Below are positions 56,745-64,000 of a DNA stretch of 64,000 bases, in pieces. Numbering within the stretch: position 1 is the stretch's first letter; the number at the start of each line of letters is the position of its first letter. The notes under the pieces were generated by a model that was given only the letters and a program-made list of their open reading frames with translations, was not told the DNA's origin and ran no database searches. The DNA lies in the NCBI GenBank assembly GCA_016194705.1, contig JACQAZ010000038.1, forward strand, positions 124,001 through 188,000. Reading direction: 5' to 3'. A program made the translations under genes and the position numbers. Origin of the DNA: Elusimicrobiota bacterium. GTDB taxonomy: Bacteria; Elusimicrobiota; Elusimicrobia; UBA1565; UBA9628.

Positions 56745-58576
56745 CGCCGCTGTTCCTGCTCCTCTTCGGAGGGCTCGCATGGGGACGCGAGCCGTATCCG
56801 GCCGAGCGCCTCGCCTTGGTCCGCGACGTGACCGAGGCGCGCATCGCCCCCGACGGCAGGACGGTCTCTTTCGTCAGCGACATCACAGGCGCGCTTGAGG
56901 TCTGGAGCGTGGGCAGCCGCGGCGGCTGGCCGGACCAGCTCTCTGCGCTGGCAGAGCAGGCGACGGACGTGCGCTATTCTCCCGATGGCCTAAGGCTCGT
57001 CTTCGCCTCGGACTTCGGCGGAAACGAGCGCCCCGATCTCTATCTCGTCGACAGCGAGGGCGGCGAGACGCAGAACATCACCGTCTCGACGCGCGCCGAG
57101 ACCTCGCCGCGCTTTTCTCCCGACGGCCGGCGCCTGGCCTATCTCGCCGACCCCGAGCAGCCCTTCCTCTTCCAGCTGATGGTGATGGACCTGACGACGA
57201 GGAAAAGCCGCCAACTCACGCACGAGACCGTCAACGTGCATTTCCCTGCCTGGTCCCCGAACGGGAGGCTGATCGCGGCCACGCGCTCCGGCGACGACCA
57301 GAAAGGCGAGCTCCTGCTGGTGGACTCGGAGACGGGCGAGACGCGATCCGTGGCCCCTCCGACCGCAGGAGGCATCATCATCCCGGAGCAGTTCGACCCC
57401 TTAAGCCGCTCGCTCTTGTGCCGCGCGCGCAACGAGAAAGGGTATCTGCAGCTCTACCTGCTCGAGGTCGCCACGGGCCAGGGCAATTTCATCGGCTACG
57501 AGGAGTGGGACGTCGACCAGGCCGTCTCACATCCCTTCGCCGGGATCGTGTTCACGCGCAACGAGGGAGGGGTCTCAGGGCTCTACCGAATGAAGACTCC
57601 CGAGGCCGAGCCGCAGCAGCTCCTGAAGGCGCGCGGGCGCATCGAGGGTTTCGACTTGGACCGGTCCGGCGAGAAGGCCGTGTATCTCTGGAGCGATTCG
57701 ACGCATGCGACCGACGCGTGGGTGCTGGACCTCAAGACCGGGCTCTCGGTGAGCGTCACGAAGTCGATGCTGGGCGGCGTTAGGCCAGAGTCTCTGTCGC
57801 GCGCCGAGATGATCAATTACAAGAGCTTCGACTCCGAGCACGTAGAGATGCTCTACCTGCGGCCCGACAACCACCGTTTGGGGAGCCCTCCGCCGGCCGT
57901 GGTCTTCGTGCACGGCGGACCCGACTGGCAGATCTACGACGATTTCAACGCCGAACGCCAGGCCCTGGCCGAGGCGGGCATCGCGGTCATCGCGCCGAAC
58001 TTTCGCGGCTCGACGGGCTTCGGCAAGGAGTTCCTCGACGCGAACCAGAAGGACTGGGGCGGAGGCGACCGCAGGGACCTCATCGAGGCCGTCAAGTTCC
58101 TCGCCAAGCGCCATGAGATCGACCCCGCGCGCGTGGGCATCACGGGCGGCAGCTACGGCGGCTACATGACCTTGATCGCGCTCGCCAAGAACAAGGGCGA
58201 ATGGGCCGGGGGCGTCGAGGCCTACGGGATGCCCGACCTCGTGCAGGACTATGAGCTCACCAAGGGCCGCTTCGGCGACTGGTACCAAACGCAGATGGGC
58301 GACCCCAAGGCGCAGGAAAAGCTCTTCTACGACCGCTCGGCGATCAATTTCCTCGACAACATCAAGGCTCCGCTGCTGATCTTCCAAGGCGCCAACGACA
58401 CAAACGTGCCGAAGGCCGAGAGCGAGCTCGTCTACTCCAGGCTCAAGGCGCTGGGCCGCGACGTCGAGATGGTCGTTTACTCCGACGAGGGCCACGGCTT
58501 CACCAAGCGCGGGAACCGCGCCGATTATTACAAAAAGACCGTCGAATTTTTTGTAAAACATCTGGCGCCGAAATAG
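56741..58576 (+). CDS. S9-family prolyl-oligopeptidase-type serine peptidase
   Basis: 611 residues with a short signal-like start (LFLLLFGGLAWG). A TolB-like beta-propeller (about 25-340; VRYSPDGLRLVFASDFGG, then PRFSPDGRRLAYLAD) is followed by the hydrolase domain. Its catalytic triad is Ser in ITGGSYGGYMTLIA, Asp in QGANDTNVP and His in SDEGHGFTKRGN. It probably trims short peptides in the periplasm. It overlaps the M20 gene by ATGA. Confidence 0.93.
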   Translation: MTPLFLLLFGGLAWGREPYPAERLALVRDVTEARIAPDGRTVSFVSDITGALEVWSVGSRGGWPDQLSALAEQATDVRYSPDGLRLVFASDFGGNERPDLYLVDSEGGETQNITVSTRAETSPRFSPDGRRLAYLADPEQPFLFQLMVMDLTTRKSRQLTHETVNVHFPAWSPNGRLIAATRSGDDQKGELLLVDSETGETRSVAPPTAGGIIIPEQFDPLSRSLLCRARNEKGYLQLYLLEVATGQGNFIGYEEWDVDQAVSHPFAGIVFTRNEGGVSGLYRMKTPEAEPQQLLKARGRIEGFDLDRSGEKAVYLWSDSTHATDAWVLDLKTGLSVSVTKSMLGGVRPESLSRAEMINYKSFDSEHVEMLYLRPDNHRLGSPPPAVVFVHGGPDWQIYDDFNAERQALAEAGIAVIAPNFRGSTGFGKEFLDANQKDWGGGDRRDLIEAVKFLAKRHEIDPARVGITGGSYGGYMTLIALAKNKGEWAGGVEAYGMPDLVQDYELTKGRFGDWYQTQMGDPKAQEKLFYDRSAINFLDNIKAPLLIFQGANDTNVPKAESELVYSRLKALGRDVEMVVYSDEGHGFTKRGNRADYYKKTVEFFVKHLAPK

Positions 58577-58589
58577 GAGAATCAACATC

Positions 58590-59756
58590 ATGACCGCTAA
58601 GAAGGACGCGGGCTTCGCGACCAAGGCCGTTCACGCGGGCCAGCGCCCCGACCCGACGACGGGCGCCATCATGACTCCGGTCTATCTGACCTCGACCTAC
58701 GTCCAGGAAGGGCCGGGCGTGCACAAGGGCTTCGACTACGCGCGCACCGTGCACCCGACGCGCCTGGCGCTCGAGGCCAACATCGCGGCGCTCGAGGGGG
58801 GCGCCCACGGGCTTTGCTTCGCCTCGGGCATGGCGGCGACCTCGACCGTCATAGAGATGCTCGACGCCGGCGACCATGTCGTCTCCTGCAACGACCTCTA
58901 CGGCGGGACCTACCGGGTCTTCACGAAGGTCTTCGCGCGGCACGGGATGTCGTTCTCGTTCGTCGACGCCACCGACATGAAGGCCATCGAGAAAGCGATG
59001 ACGTCCAAGACGAAAATCCTTTGGATCGAGACGCCCTCGAACCCGATGCTGCGCATCACCGACATCAAGAAGGCCAGCGCGCTCGCGCACAAAAAGAAGG
59101 TCAAGGTCGTGGTCGACAACACCTTCGCATCCCCCGCGCTGCAGCAACCGCTGGCCTTGGGAGCCGACATCGTGGTCCACTCGACGACCAAGTATCTAGG
59201 CGGCCACTCAGACGTCGTCGGCGGCGCCGTTGTGACCAACGACCGCGAGATCTTCGACAAGCTCAAGTTCCTGCAGAACGCGGTCGGCGCGGTCCCCGGG
59301 CCCCTGGACTGCTTTCTCGTGCTGCGCGGGACCAAGACCTTGCCGCTGCGCTTGGTCAAGCACTGCGAGAACGCGATGGCCGTCGCCCGGCATTTGAGCA
59401 AGCACAAGGAGATCGCCAGGGTGCATTACCCGGGACTCGCCGACCATCCGGGCCACGCGATCGCCAAGGCCCAGATGTGCGGCTTCGGCGGCATGATCTC
59501 CTTCGAGCTCAAGGGCGACCTCGAGCGCGCCAAGCGCATGATCGCGATGACGAGGGTCTTCTCGCTGGCCGAGTCGTTGGGCGGGGTCGAGTCGCTCATC
59601 GGCCATCCTCCGACGATGACCCACGGGTCCATCCCGCGCCAAGAGAGGTTGAAGAGCGGCCTCGTCGACGGCCTCATACGCCTCTCGGTGGGCATCGAGG
59701 ACGCACAGGACCTTATCGATGATTTGGATCAGGCCATCGCCCGAAGCGCCGTCTAA
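58590..59756 (+). CDS. Cystathionine gamma-lyase / gamma-synthase (Cys/Met metabolism PLP enzyme)
   Basis: 388 residues. Family landmarks are ATKAVHAGQRPDPTTGAI, YARTVHPTRLALEANIAALE, FASGMAATST, the PLP Lys in VHSTTKYLGGHSDVVGG and VESLIGHPPTMTHGSIP. Together with the upstream cystathionine beta-synthase it would form the reverse transsulfuration route from homocysteine to cysteine. Gamma-synthase activity cannot be excluded from sequence. It has AGGAG about 13 bases upstream of the ATG. Confidence 0.92.
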   Translation: MTAKKDAGFATKAVHAGQRPDPTTGAIMTPVYLTSTYVQEGPGVHKGFDYARTVHPTRLALEANIAALEGGAHGLCFASGMAATSTVIEMLDAGDHVVSCNDLYGGTYRVFTKVFARHGMSFSFVDATDMKAIEKAMTSKTKILWIETPSNPMLRITDIKKASALAHKKKVKVVVDNTFASPALQQPLALGADIVVHSTTKYLGGHSDVVGGAVVTNDREIFDKLKFLQNAVGAVPGPLDCFLVLRGTKTLPLRLVKHCENAMAVARHLSKHKEIARVHYPGLADHPGHAIAKAQMCGFGGMISFELKGDLERAKRMIAMTRVFSLAESLGGVESLIGHPPTMTHGSIPRQERLKSGLVDGLIRLSVGIEDAQDLIDDLDQAIARSAV

Positions 59757-59778
59757 TGAAGTCGCAGGGGGTGCCGCC

Positions 59779-60135
59779 ATGCGCAATCTGGGATTGATCG
59801 TTTTCGCGCTCGCCGCGGGCGCCTGCACGTCGGTCGGCCAGCTGGGTCTCGTCACGAAAAGCGCGGTGGATCCGGCCGCGATCCTGCGTTCGGGGCGCCA
59901 ATTCAAGGAGATCGGTCCCGCCGAGGGCCGGGCCTGCCGGCATTTCGTGCTCGGAGTCCTTCCCTGGGGCAACGCCGACATCCAGGCCGCCGTCGACGAA
60001 GCGCTCAAGGCCTCGGGAGGCGACGCCCTGGTCAACGCGACGACCTCGAACAGCCACTACGGCTTCATCCCGTTCTACAACCTCTACTCGTTCACCTGCA
60101 CCGCGGTCAAAGGCACCGCGATTAAGTTCCAGTAA
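59779..60135 (+). CDS. Small TRL-like lipoprotein
   Basis: 118 residues from the ATG at 59779. The signal peptide (MRNLGLIVFALAAGACTS) ends at a Cys with an imperfect lipobox, so a lipoprotein is likely. The mature part ends with CRHFVLGVLPWGNADIQAAV, then GGDALVNATTSN, then YSFTCTAVKGTAIKF. This is the pattern of TRL-like family proteins of unknown function: a Cys, a hydrophobic G-x-x-P-x-G-(D/N) turn and a GGD segment. It is the last gene of the doxX-dnaX run. Confidence 0.65.
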   Translation: MRNLGLIVFALAAGACTSVGQLGLVTKSAVDPAAILRSGRQFKEIGPAEGRACRHFVLGVLPWGNADIQAAVDEALKASGGDALVNATTSNSHYGFIPFYNLYSFTCTAVKGTAIKFQ

Positions 60136-60158
60136 ACCGGGTCAGCGTCCGGGGTGTC

Positions 60159-60335
60159 CTAGGACGCCTTGTGGGCCGTAATGGGGCGGCTCTTCCTTCC
60201 CGGCGGAAACCGCGACTTCTTCCGGGGCGCGGCGGCGTCGCTGTGGGGAGTCAGATAGAGCCAGCCGAAGTAGAGGACCATGGCGTAGGCGAAAATCATG
60301 GCGACGGGAGTGATGTCGTGTGCGAAGTCATTCAT
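60159..60335 (-). CDS. Very small membrane protein (58 residues)
   Basis: A 58-residue frame from the ATG at 60335 to TAG. One transmembrane helix (PVAMIFAYAMVLYFGWLYL) is followed by a strongly basic tail rich in Arg, Lys and Pro (PRKKSRFPPGRKSRP). It starts 6 bases after the stop of the next small gene and has AAGGATG about 8 bases upstream. No family is known to me. The shape (single helix plus positive cytoplasmic tail) fits a small regulatory subunit of a membrane complex, but that is a guess. Confidence 0.55.
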   Translation of the reverse strand: MNDFAHDITPVAMIFAYAMVLYFGWLYLTPHSDAAAPRKKSRFPPGRKSRPITAHKAS

Positions 60336-60341
60336 CTCATT

Positions 60342-60560
60342 TCATCCTTGATCGATTTCTCCGCGTAGTCCCACCTTGGTTCCAACGGCAAAGACTAAGG
60401 CCGCGATTGAAAACGACACCAGAGCGACGGGAAGCTTATCCTCGTGCTGTCCCAAGAACCAATCGAGCGGCACGAACACCAGCACGAGAATCGCGATCTC
60501 GCGCAATGCCTCTCCGAGCCATCTTGCCGCCAACCGCTCTTCTTGGTCCGCGGTCAGCAT
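60342..60560 (-). CDS. Small two-helix membrane protein
   Basis: 72 residues. A polar N terminus (MLTADQEERLAARWLGEALR) is followed by two transmembrane segments (IAILVLVFVPLDWFLG and LVSFSIAALVFAVGTKVGL). The gene has a near-consensus promoter and an AGGCGGGG ribosome-binding region, so it is likely real despite its size. It forms an operon with the 58-residue gene. The function is unknown. Confidence 0.6.
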   Translation of the reverse strand: MLTADQEERLAARWLGEALREIAILVLVFVPLDWFLGQHEDKLPVALVSFSIAALVFAVGTKVGLRGEIDQG

Positions 60561-60581
60561 CGCAAACCCCGCCTGAGGATT

Positions 60582-60610
60582 AGTATAAGCGCGCAGCCCG
60601 AAAATGTCAA
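60582..60610 (-). promoter_or_regulatory. Near-consensus sigma-70-type promoter of the small membrane operon
   Basis: On the minus strand: perfect TTGACA (60610-60605), exactly 17 bases, TATACT (60587-60582). The ATG is at 60560, leaving a short leader with AGGCGGGG. Confidence 0.75.
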
Positions 60611-60739
60611 TGGAACGATGGCGTCCAGGCTCATCGGATGACCATCGCGGGCCACGGCCAGTAGCGGCAAAGCCGCGAGCCTTTGGGGAGATGCCGGCCC
60701 CACCGGCAGCCGCGGCAGCAGGGCAGGAACAGTCTGAGG

Positions 60740-60800
60740 CCCAGAGCCCCGCCCTCGGCTCGCTTTGCGGGTTGGTGGGCGGCGGGCGCGGGGCTCTGGG
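60740..60800. repeat. Large hairpin next to repeat motif C
   Basis: CCCAGAGCCCCGC (60740-60752) and GCGGGGCTCTGGG (60788-60800) form a perfect 13-base stem around a 35-base loop. It stands six bases before motif copy C, on the same side as the hairpin beside copy B. The 323-base gap 60561-60883 otherwise holds only the small-operon promoter, motif C and a weak terminator. Confidence 0.7.
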
Positions 60801-60806
60801 TCCTCA

Positions 60807-60843
60807 TGATATATATACGATTGACCCCCCTAAATTGTTCCCT
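60807..60843 (+). repeat. Repeat motif copy C
   Basis: TGAT (60807-60810), N3, TATACGATTGA (60814-60824), twelve bases beginning with six C, GTTCCCT (60837-60843), then TATTG three bases on. Compared with copies A and B the G tract is a C tract, while all other blocks keep sequence and spacing. Confidence 0.8.
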
Positions 60844-60854
60844 CTGTATTGGAG

Positions 60855-60873
60855 AAAAAGGCCCGGGAAGGGC
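60855..60873 (-). terminator. Weak hairpin terminator of the PorV-like gene
   Basis: On the minus strand GCCC-TTCCC-GGGC is followed by C and five T residues, 11 bases after the stop of the PorV-like gene. The four-base stem is short, so confidence is low. Confidence 0.35.
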
Positions 60874-60883
60874 GGGGGGGGAG

Positions 60884-62245
60884 CTACGGAGTGGTGGAAC
60901 GAAGCTGCTTGAGCTGGTCTTGGACGACGTGAACCGTCCGGGGCGAGGCGCCCACCTCGAGGGCTTTGCGGAAGAATTTCACGGCCTGGGCGGTGTCGCC
61001 CTGGGCGACCAGGCAAAGCCCGAAGCCGGTGTAGGCGTCGGCCACGACCGGATCGCTCATGCCCAGGGTTCCGGAGAGCTTCATCGCCTCGGCGTAGGAA
61101 TACTTCGCCGCGGGGATGTCGCCCTCGAAGCGCGCGATCGTCCCCATCCTCTCGTAGTAGAGCACTCGCAGGCGGTCGTCGGGTCCCAACTGCGACAGAG
61201 CCGCGGCCAGCTCCGCCTTGGCCCCCGTGAAGTGGCTGCCTTCGATGAGCTTTTGCGCGAACACGAAATGGCCCTCGGGGGTCTTGGCGTCGGAAATTCC
61301 CTCGATGCCTTCCGGCCGGGCCGCGTGCCCGGGGCTTCGCGCCGCGCCGCCCCAGCGGACCGTCGCGCTGACGCGGTTCGAGATGCCGAGGCTCCCCAAC
61401 GGCGAGATGGCGTAATCGACGCTCAAAGCCTTCCAGATCCACCCCACGCCGGCGGTGATGCCGACCCCGGCGTCGTTGCGCGTCGTGAACCCGAAACGGA
61501 AGGCCATGAATTGATCATAGACCGATTCGATGCCGAACCCCATCCGGATCCTGTCGGCCCTCTCCCGCGTGACGTCGAGCGCGAGCGTGTTGTCGTTCTT
61601 GAACGCCGGGAAGGAGAAGCCCGTCCCGAGGCGCCACAGCAGAGGCAGCTTTTCGTCGTGCGAGGCGAACCTCACGTCGGGACCCATGTTCAGAACGGAG
61701 GCCCCGAAGCTCAAGCCCTTGAGCTGCCGGACGCGGTAGAGCGCGCCGACATCCAGGGCGAAGCCGTTGGCCTGGGTGCTGTCGAGGGTCTCGCGCAGCA
61801 GCTTGGCGCCGGCCCCGAGGCTCAGGTCCTCGGTGACGGCGCGGGCGTAGCTGCCCGCGAGGGCGAAGTCGTTGACGCCGAAGCTCGACCCGGTTCCGCC
61901 GGGCTGGGACAAGGTCGTGCGGTTGATGCTCCCGAAGTCCAAGTAGTTGAGGCTCAAGCCCCAGCCCTGCTTGGCGGCGAAGCCGACGTATTCCTGGCTG
62001 AGCCCCTGCGCGTAGACGTTGTGCATGAAGGTGGCCTCGTAGCCGTCGACGCGGGCCAGACCCGCCGGATTGTAGAGCAAAGCGTTGGAGTCGGACGCCA
62101 GGGCCGTGTAGGCGCCCCCCATGCCCACCGCCCGGGCGTTGGCGTCGATGGTGAGGAAATCGAAAGAGGACGCCCCGGCCGCGGAGTCGGCCCAGGCCGG
62201 GCTCGCGGCGGCGACGATCGTCCACAACAGTAGCGTGATCCTCAT
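60884..62245 (-). CDS. PorV/PorQ-like outer-membrane beta-barrel protein with C-terminal TPR
   Basis: 453 residues with a signal peptide (LLLWTIVAAASPAWA). It opens with the PorV/PorQ signature FLTIDANARAVGMGGAYTAL and YNPAGLARVDGYEATFMH, followed by alternating barrel strands to about residue 310. Helical TPR-like repeats come next (for example AYTGFGLCLVAQGDTAQAV). PorV-type proteins shuttle or anchor substrates of type IX-like secretion. The added TPR part is unusual for PorV. Its ATG overlaps the stop of the large secreted protein (ATGA), a likely client. Confidence 0.85.
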   Translation of the reverse strand: MRITLLLWTIVAAASPAWADSAAGASSFDFLTIDANARAVGMGGAYTALASDSNALLYNPAGLARVDGYEATFMHNVYAQGLSQEYVGFAAKQGWGLSLNYLDFGSINRTTLSQPGGTGSSFGVNDFALAGSYARAVTEDLSLGAGAKLLRETLDSTQANGFALDVGALYRVRQLKGLSFGASVLNMGPDVRFASHDEKLPLLWRLGTGFSFPAFKNDNTLALDVTRERADRIRMGFGIESVYDQFMAFRFGFTTRNDAGVGITAGVGWIWKALSVDYAISPLGSLGISNRVSATVRWGGAARSPGHAARPEGIEGISDAKTPEGHFVFAQKLIEGSHFTGAKAELAAALSQLGPDDRLRVLYYERMGTIARFEGDIPAAKYSYAEAMKLSGTLGMSDPVVADAYTGFGLCLVAQGDTAQAVKFFRKALEVGASPRTVHVVQDQLKQLRSTTP

Positions 62246-64000
62246 CTGATGATGGCCAGCTTCCTCACGACGCTCTTAAGGCCCGGAGCCGAGATCACGG
62301 CGAAGTATCCGCCCGAGGCCGCATCGCGGCCGTCCTGATTCTTGCCGTCCCAATGGACGGCGCCGGCGCCGTTGGATGAGTCGAATTTCGCGACCATCCG
62401 GCCGGAGGCCGTGTAGATCGTGATCGTGACGATGCCGGGGAGGCGGTCGAAGACGATCCCCGAGGTCGGATCGCCGGCGCCAAACGGCTTGCCCTCGTCG
62501 GCGTTGGCGCCGTTGGGCTTGTAGGGATTGGGATAGACCCGCACCGAGCCCAGGTCGGGGGCCGCGGGGTTGCCCGCGATGATGGCGAAGATGCTGAAAT
62601 GGGGCGTCAAGCCGGTGACGGTGTGACTGGCGAGGTTGACGGTCGAGGCGAAGTCCCTGCTCCAAACGCCGGTCGCGGGATCGAGGGAATAGAGCTGGAA
62701 GGTCGACGGAAACTTGGCCGTGTCCGGGTACGACAAGGTGATGGCGGAGAGGGCACCCCCGGAGAGGGCGTGCTGGCCGTTATTGAGGTCCACCTGCATC
62801 GCCGAGCCGACGAAGGCCATTCCGCTGGGCGGCCCGGTCGTGATCGCGGGATTGCTGACCACGGTCAAGGTGACCGTCGAGGCGCTCAGCGCGCCCGCGG
62901 GCAGGACGATGCTCGCCATCGGGTCGCTTGCGCCCTCGCCTCCGGCCGAGATCGAGTTGAGGGTCGCGTTGTTGAGGAGTTGAGCCTTCTGGATCGTTGC
63001 GCCGACCAGATTTTCAATGATGTCAGGGGTTATCGGATCGACGACGACGGTGATCGCTCCGGGGGCCGTGTCGGAACTGCCCGACACGCTCACGGCCACG
63101 GCGCGCAGGTCGTAGCTGCCGGGTGCTGCGCCCGTCACGTCCCAATGGATGAAGAAAGGGAAATCCTCGTCTGGATTCGGGTGGTTGAGATCGGCGGCCG
63201 GGACGTTGGTCCAGGCCGTCGAGCCCGGAACGCGGTATTGGAAGGAAATCTGCTCGACTTGGTCGGGAGAGCCCGAGACGATCGCCGCCATGAGCGTCAC
63301 GCTGTTGCCCGCGACGCGCTTGCCCGAATCGGGCGAGGAGACCACCGCCCGGACCGAGGGCAAGGTCCCCGTGGCCGCGGCGATCGCGAAAACCCCGGCC
63401 GTCTCGGTGGCGCCGCAGCGGTGAGTCGACCTGACCGCGAAGGTGTAGGAGGCCGATGAGGCGAGCACCCCCGTCGTGAAAGTCGTCTGGGGTGCGGCCA
63501 GGACGGCCAGGGGCGCCGCGTAGTTGACCGTGCCCGTGCCCGCGTCGTAGTACACGCCGTACTGCGTGACGCCTTCCGTCGGCGAGGCGGTCCATGAGAG
63601 CGCGACTTGATTGCCCGCCAAGCCCGAAGCGGTCAAGGAGCCGGGCGGCGCGGGGACCGTGTTGCCGGTGATCAGCGAAATCGTCGAGTCAAACGCCGAG
63701 TAGGAGCCGCCGAAGCCTTGGTCGCGGACCCTGAAATAATAGGTCGTGCAGCCGAGCATGCCGCCGGCCGGGTATTGGGTCGCGGCGGCGCTGAAAGTCG
63801 CGGCGAACGCGAGGCCGTCGGTCGAGCGCTGGACCTCGGCGGAGGTCCCGGGGGGATTGAGGTTGAGCCCCCAGGTGATGAAGGCCGAGGTCGAGGTGAT
63901 CGCGGACGCCGCGGTGCCCGACGGAGGATTGGCCAAGGTGTAGGCCGTGGCCGGCGCGGGCGAGAGCGGTCCGCCGCCAGCCGCGTTGTAGCCTGCGCTC
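62242..64000 (-). CDS. Large secreted fibronectin-III / Ig-like protein with C-terminal FlgD-like sorting-type domain (start outside window)
   Basis: At least 585 residues are visible and the frame is open to the window edge, so the N terminus is missing. Fibronectin III-like repeats (about 90 residues each) carry the pattern VALSWTASPTEGVTQYGVYY. Ig-like modules with a G-x-V motif follow. The C-terminal 90 residues read VRVYPNPYKPNG, then VTITIYTASGRMVAKFD, then VHWDGKNQDGRDAASGGYF, ending VVRKLAIIR. This FlgD/C-terminal-sorting pattern marks cargo of type IX-like secretion in related phyla. It is probably a surface or extracellular adhesin. It overlaps the PorV-like gene by ATGA. Confidence 0.85.
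   Translation of the reverse strand, partial: SAGYNAAGGGPLSPAPATAYTLANPPSGTAASAITSTSAFITWGLNLNPPGTSAEVQRSTDGLAFAATFSAAATQYPAGGMLGCTTYYFRVRDQGFGGSYSAFDSTISLITGNTVPAPPGSLTASGLAGNQVALSWTASPTEGVTQYGVYYDAGTGTVNYAAPLAVLAAPQTTFTTGVLASSASYTFAVRSTHRCGATETAGVFAIAAATGTLPSVRAVVSSPDSGKRVAGNSVTLMAAIVSGSPDQVEQISFQYRVPGSTAWTNVPAADLNHPNPDEDFPFFIHWDVTGAAPGSYDLRAVAVSVSGSSDTAPGAITVVVDPITPDIIENLVGATIQKAQLLNNATLNSISAGGEGASDPMASIVLPAGALSASTVTLTVVSNPAITTGPPSGMAFVGSAMQVDLNNGQHALSGGALSAITLSYPDTAKFPSTFQLYSLDPATGVWSRDFASTVNLASHTVTGLTPHFSIFAIIAGNPAAPDLGSVRVYPNPYKPNGANADEGKPFGAGDPTSGIVFDRLPGIVTITIYTASGRMVAKFDSSNGAGAVHWDGKNQDGRDAASGGYFAVISAPGLKSVVRKLAIIR

Noticed and set aside
1..64000. CRISPR arrays, rRNA genes, complete insertion sequences with transposase genes, integrases or prophage genes
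   Set aside because: I looked for direct-repeat arrays, rRNA core sequences and DDE, tyrosine or HUH recombinase motifs and saw none.

Overview
The window is GC-rich, gene-dense chromosomal DNA from a Gram-negative bacterium. Markers of an outer membrane with lipopolysaccharide are LptF/LptG permeases, AsmA-like and LmeA-like lipid-binding proteins, and two ADP-heptose genes (gmhA, rfaE2). The right end carries a PorV/PorQ-like outer-membrane protein coupled to a large secreted fibronectin-type protein with a C-terminal sorting-type domain. Add the GatCAB amidotransferase and the many TPR, NHL and HEAT proteins, and an uncultured Elusimicrobiota-like or related lineage is my best guess. That is an inference; no rRNA is present to settle it.

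Layout. 1-6.4 kb: surface-polysaccharide genes (GT-C glycosyltransferase, methyltransferase, AsnB, GT4 glycosyltransferase). 6.4-15.1 kb: HtrA-type protease, M20 peptidase, receiver protein, lptF-lptG and a secreted M4 metalloprotease. 15.2-18.8 kb: ychF, an rRNA-type uracil methyltransferase, a tRNA-Arg joined to a receiver gene, and an AsmA-like gene. 18.8-29.2 kb: a tightly overlapping plus-strand operon uvrD/pcrA-gatC-TPR-gatA-NUDIX-gatB-NHL protein, in which gatB carries a one-base frameshift. 29.3-32.2 kb: an accessory patch (retropepsin-like protease, toxin-antitoxin pair, orphan gene, repeated motifs, palindromes) that separates rfaE2 from gmhA. 32.2-44.9 kb: one minus-strand run of 14 mostly overlapping genes (nagZ-like, HEAT, HD-GYP, rsmI, Sua5, glyA, receiver, mtnP, add, cdd, accB-like, zinc-ribbon/TPR, accC, gmhA). 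44.9-49.7 kb: fatty-acid-hydroxylase family enzyme, cyclic-nucleotide-binding protein, hydrolase, tandem STN protein, sugar dehydrogenase. 49.8-60.1 kb: plus-strand operon doxX-dnaX-recR-cystathionine beta-synthase-TPR-M20-S9-cystathionine gamma-lyase/synthase-lipoprotein. 60.1-64 kb: two tiny membrane proteins, then the PorV/secreted-protein pair, truncated by the window edge.

Expression style. Within operons, stops and starts overlap as ATGA, GTGA, TTGA, TGATG or TAATG. At the heads of many operons the only AT-rich sequence is a -10-like hexamer 6 to 9 bases before the start codon, which predicts leaderless mRNAs. A minority of genes (the toxin gene, the STN gene, dnaX, the fatty-acid hydroxylase and the small membrane operon) have a clear Shine-Dalgarno sequence instead.

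The most unusual items are: the gatB frameshift at a U UUC CCG heptamer; a strictly spaced motif TGAT-N3-TATACGATTGA-N12-GTTCCCT present three times; a perfect 44-bp palindrome over a start codon; a nested palindrome with a LexA-box-like core; a BCCP-like protein without the Ala-Met-Lys-Met motif; and a tRNA-Arg(GCG) whose 3-prime end abuts a possible start codon. All calls were made by eye. No database search or folding program was run.
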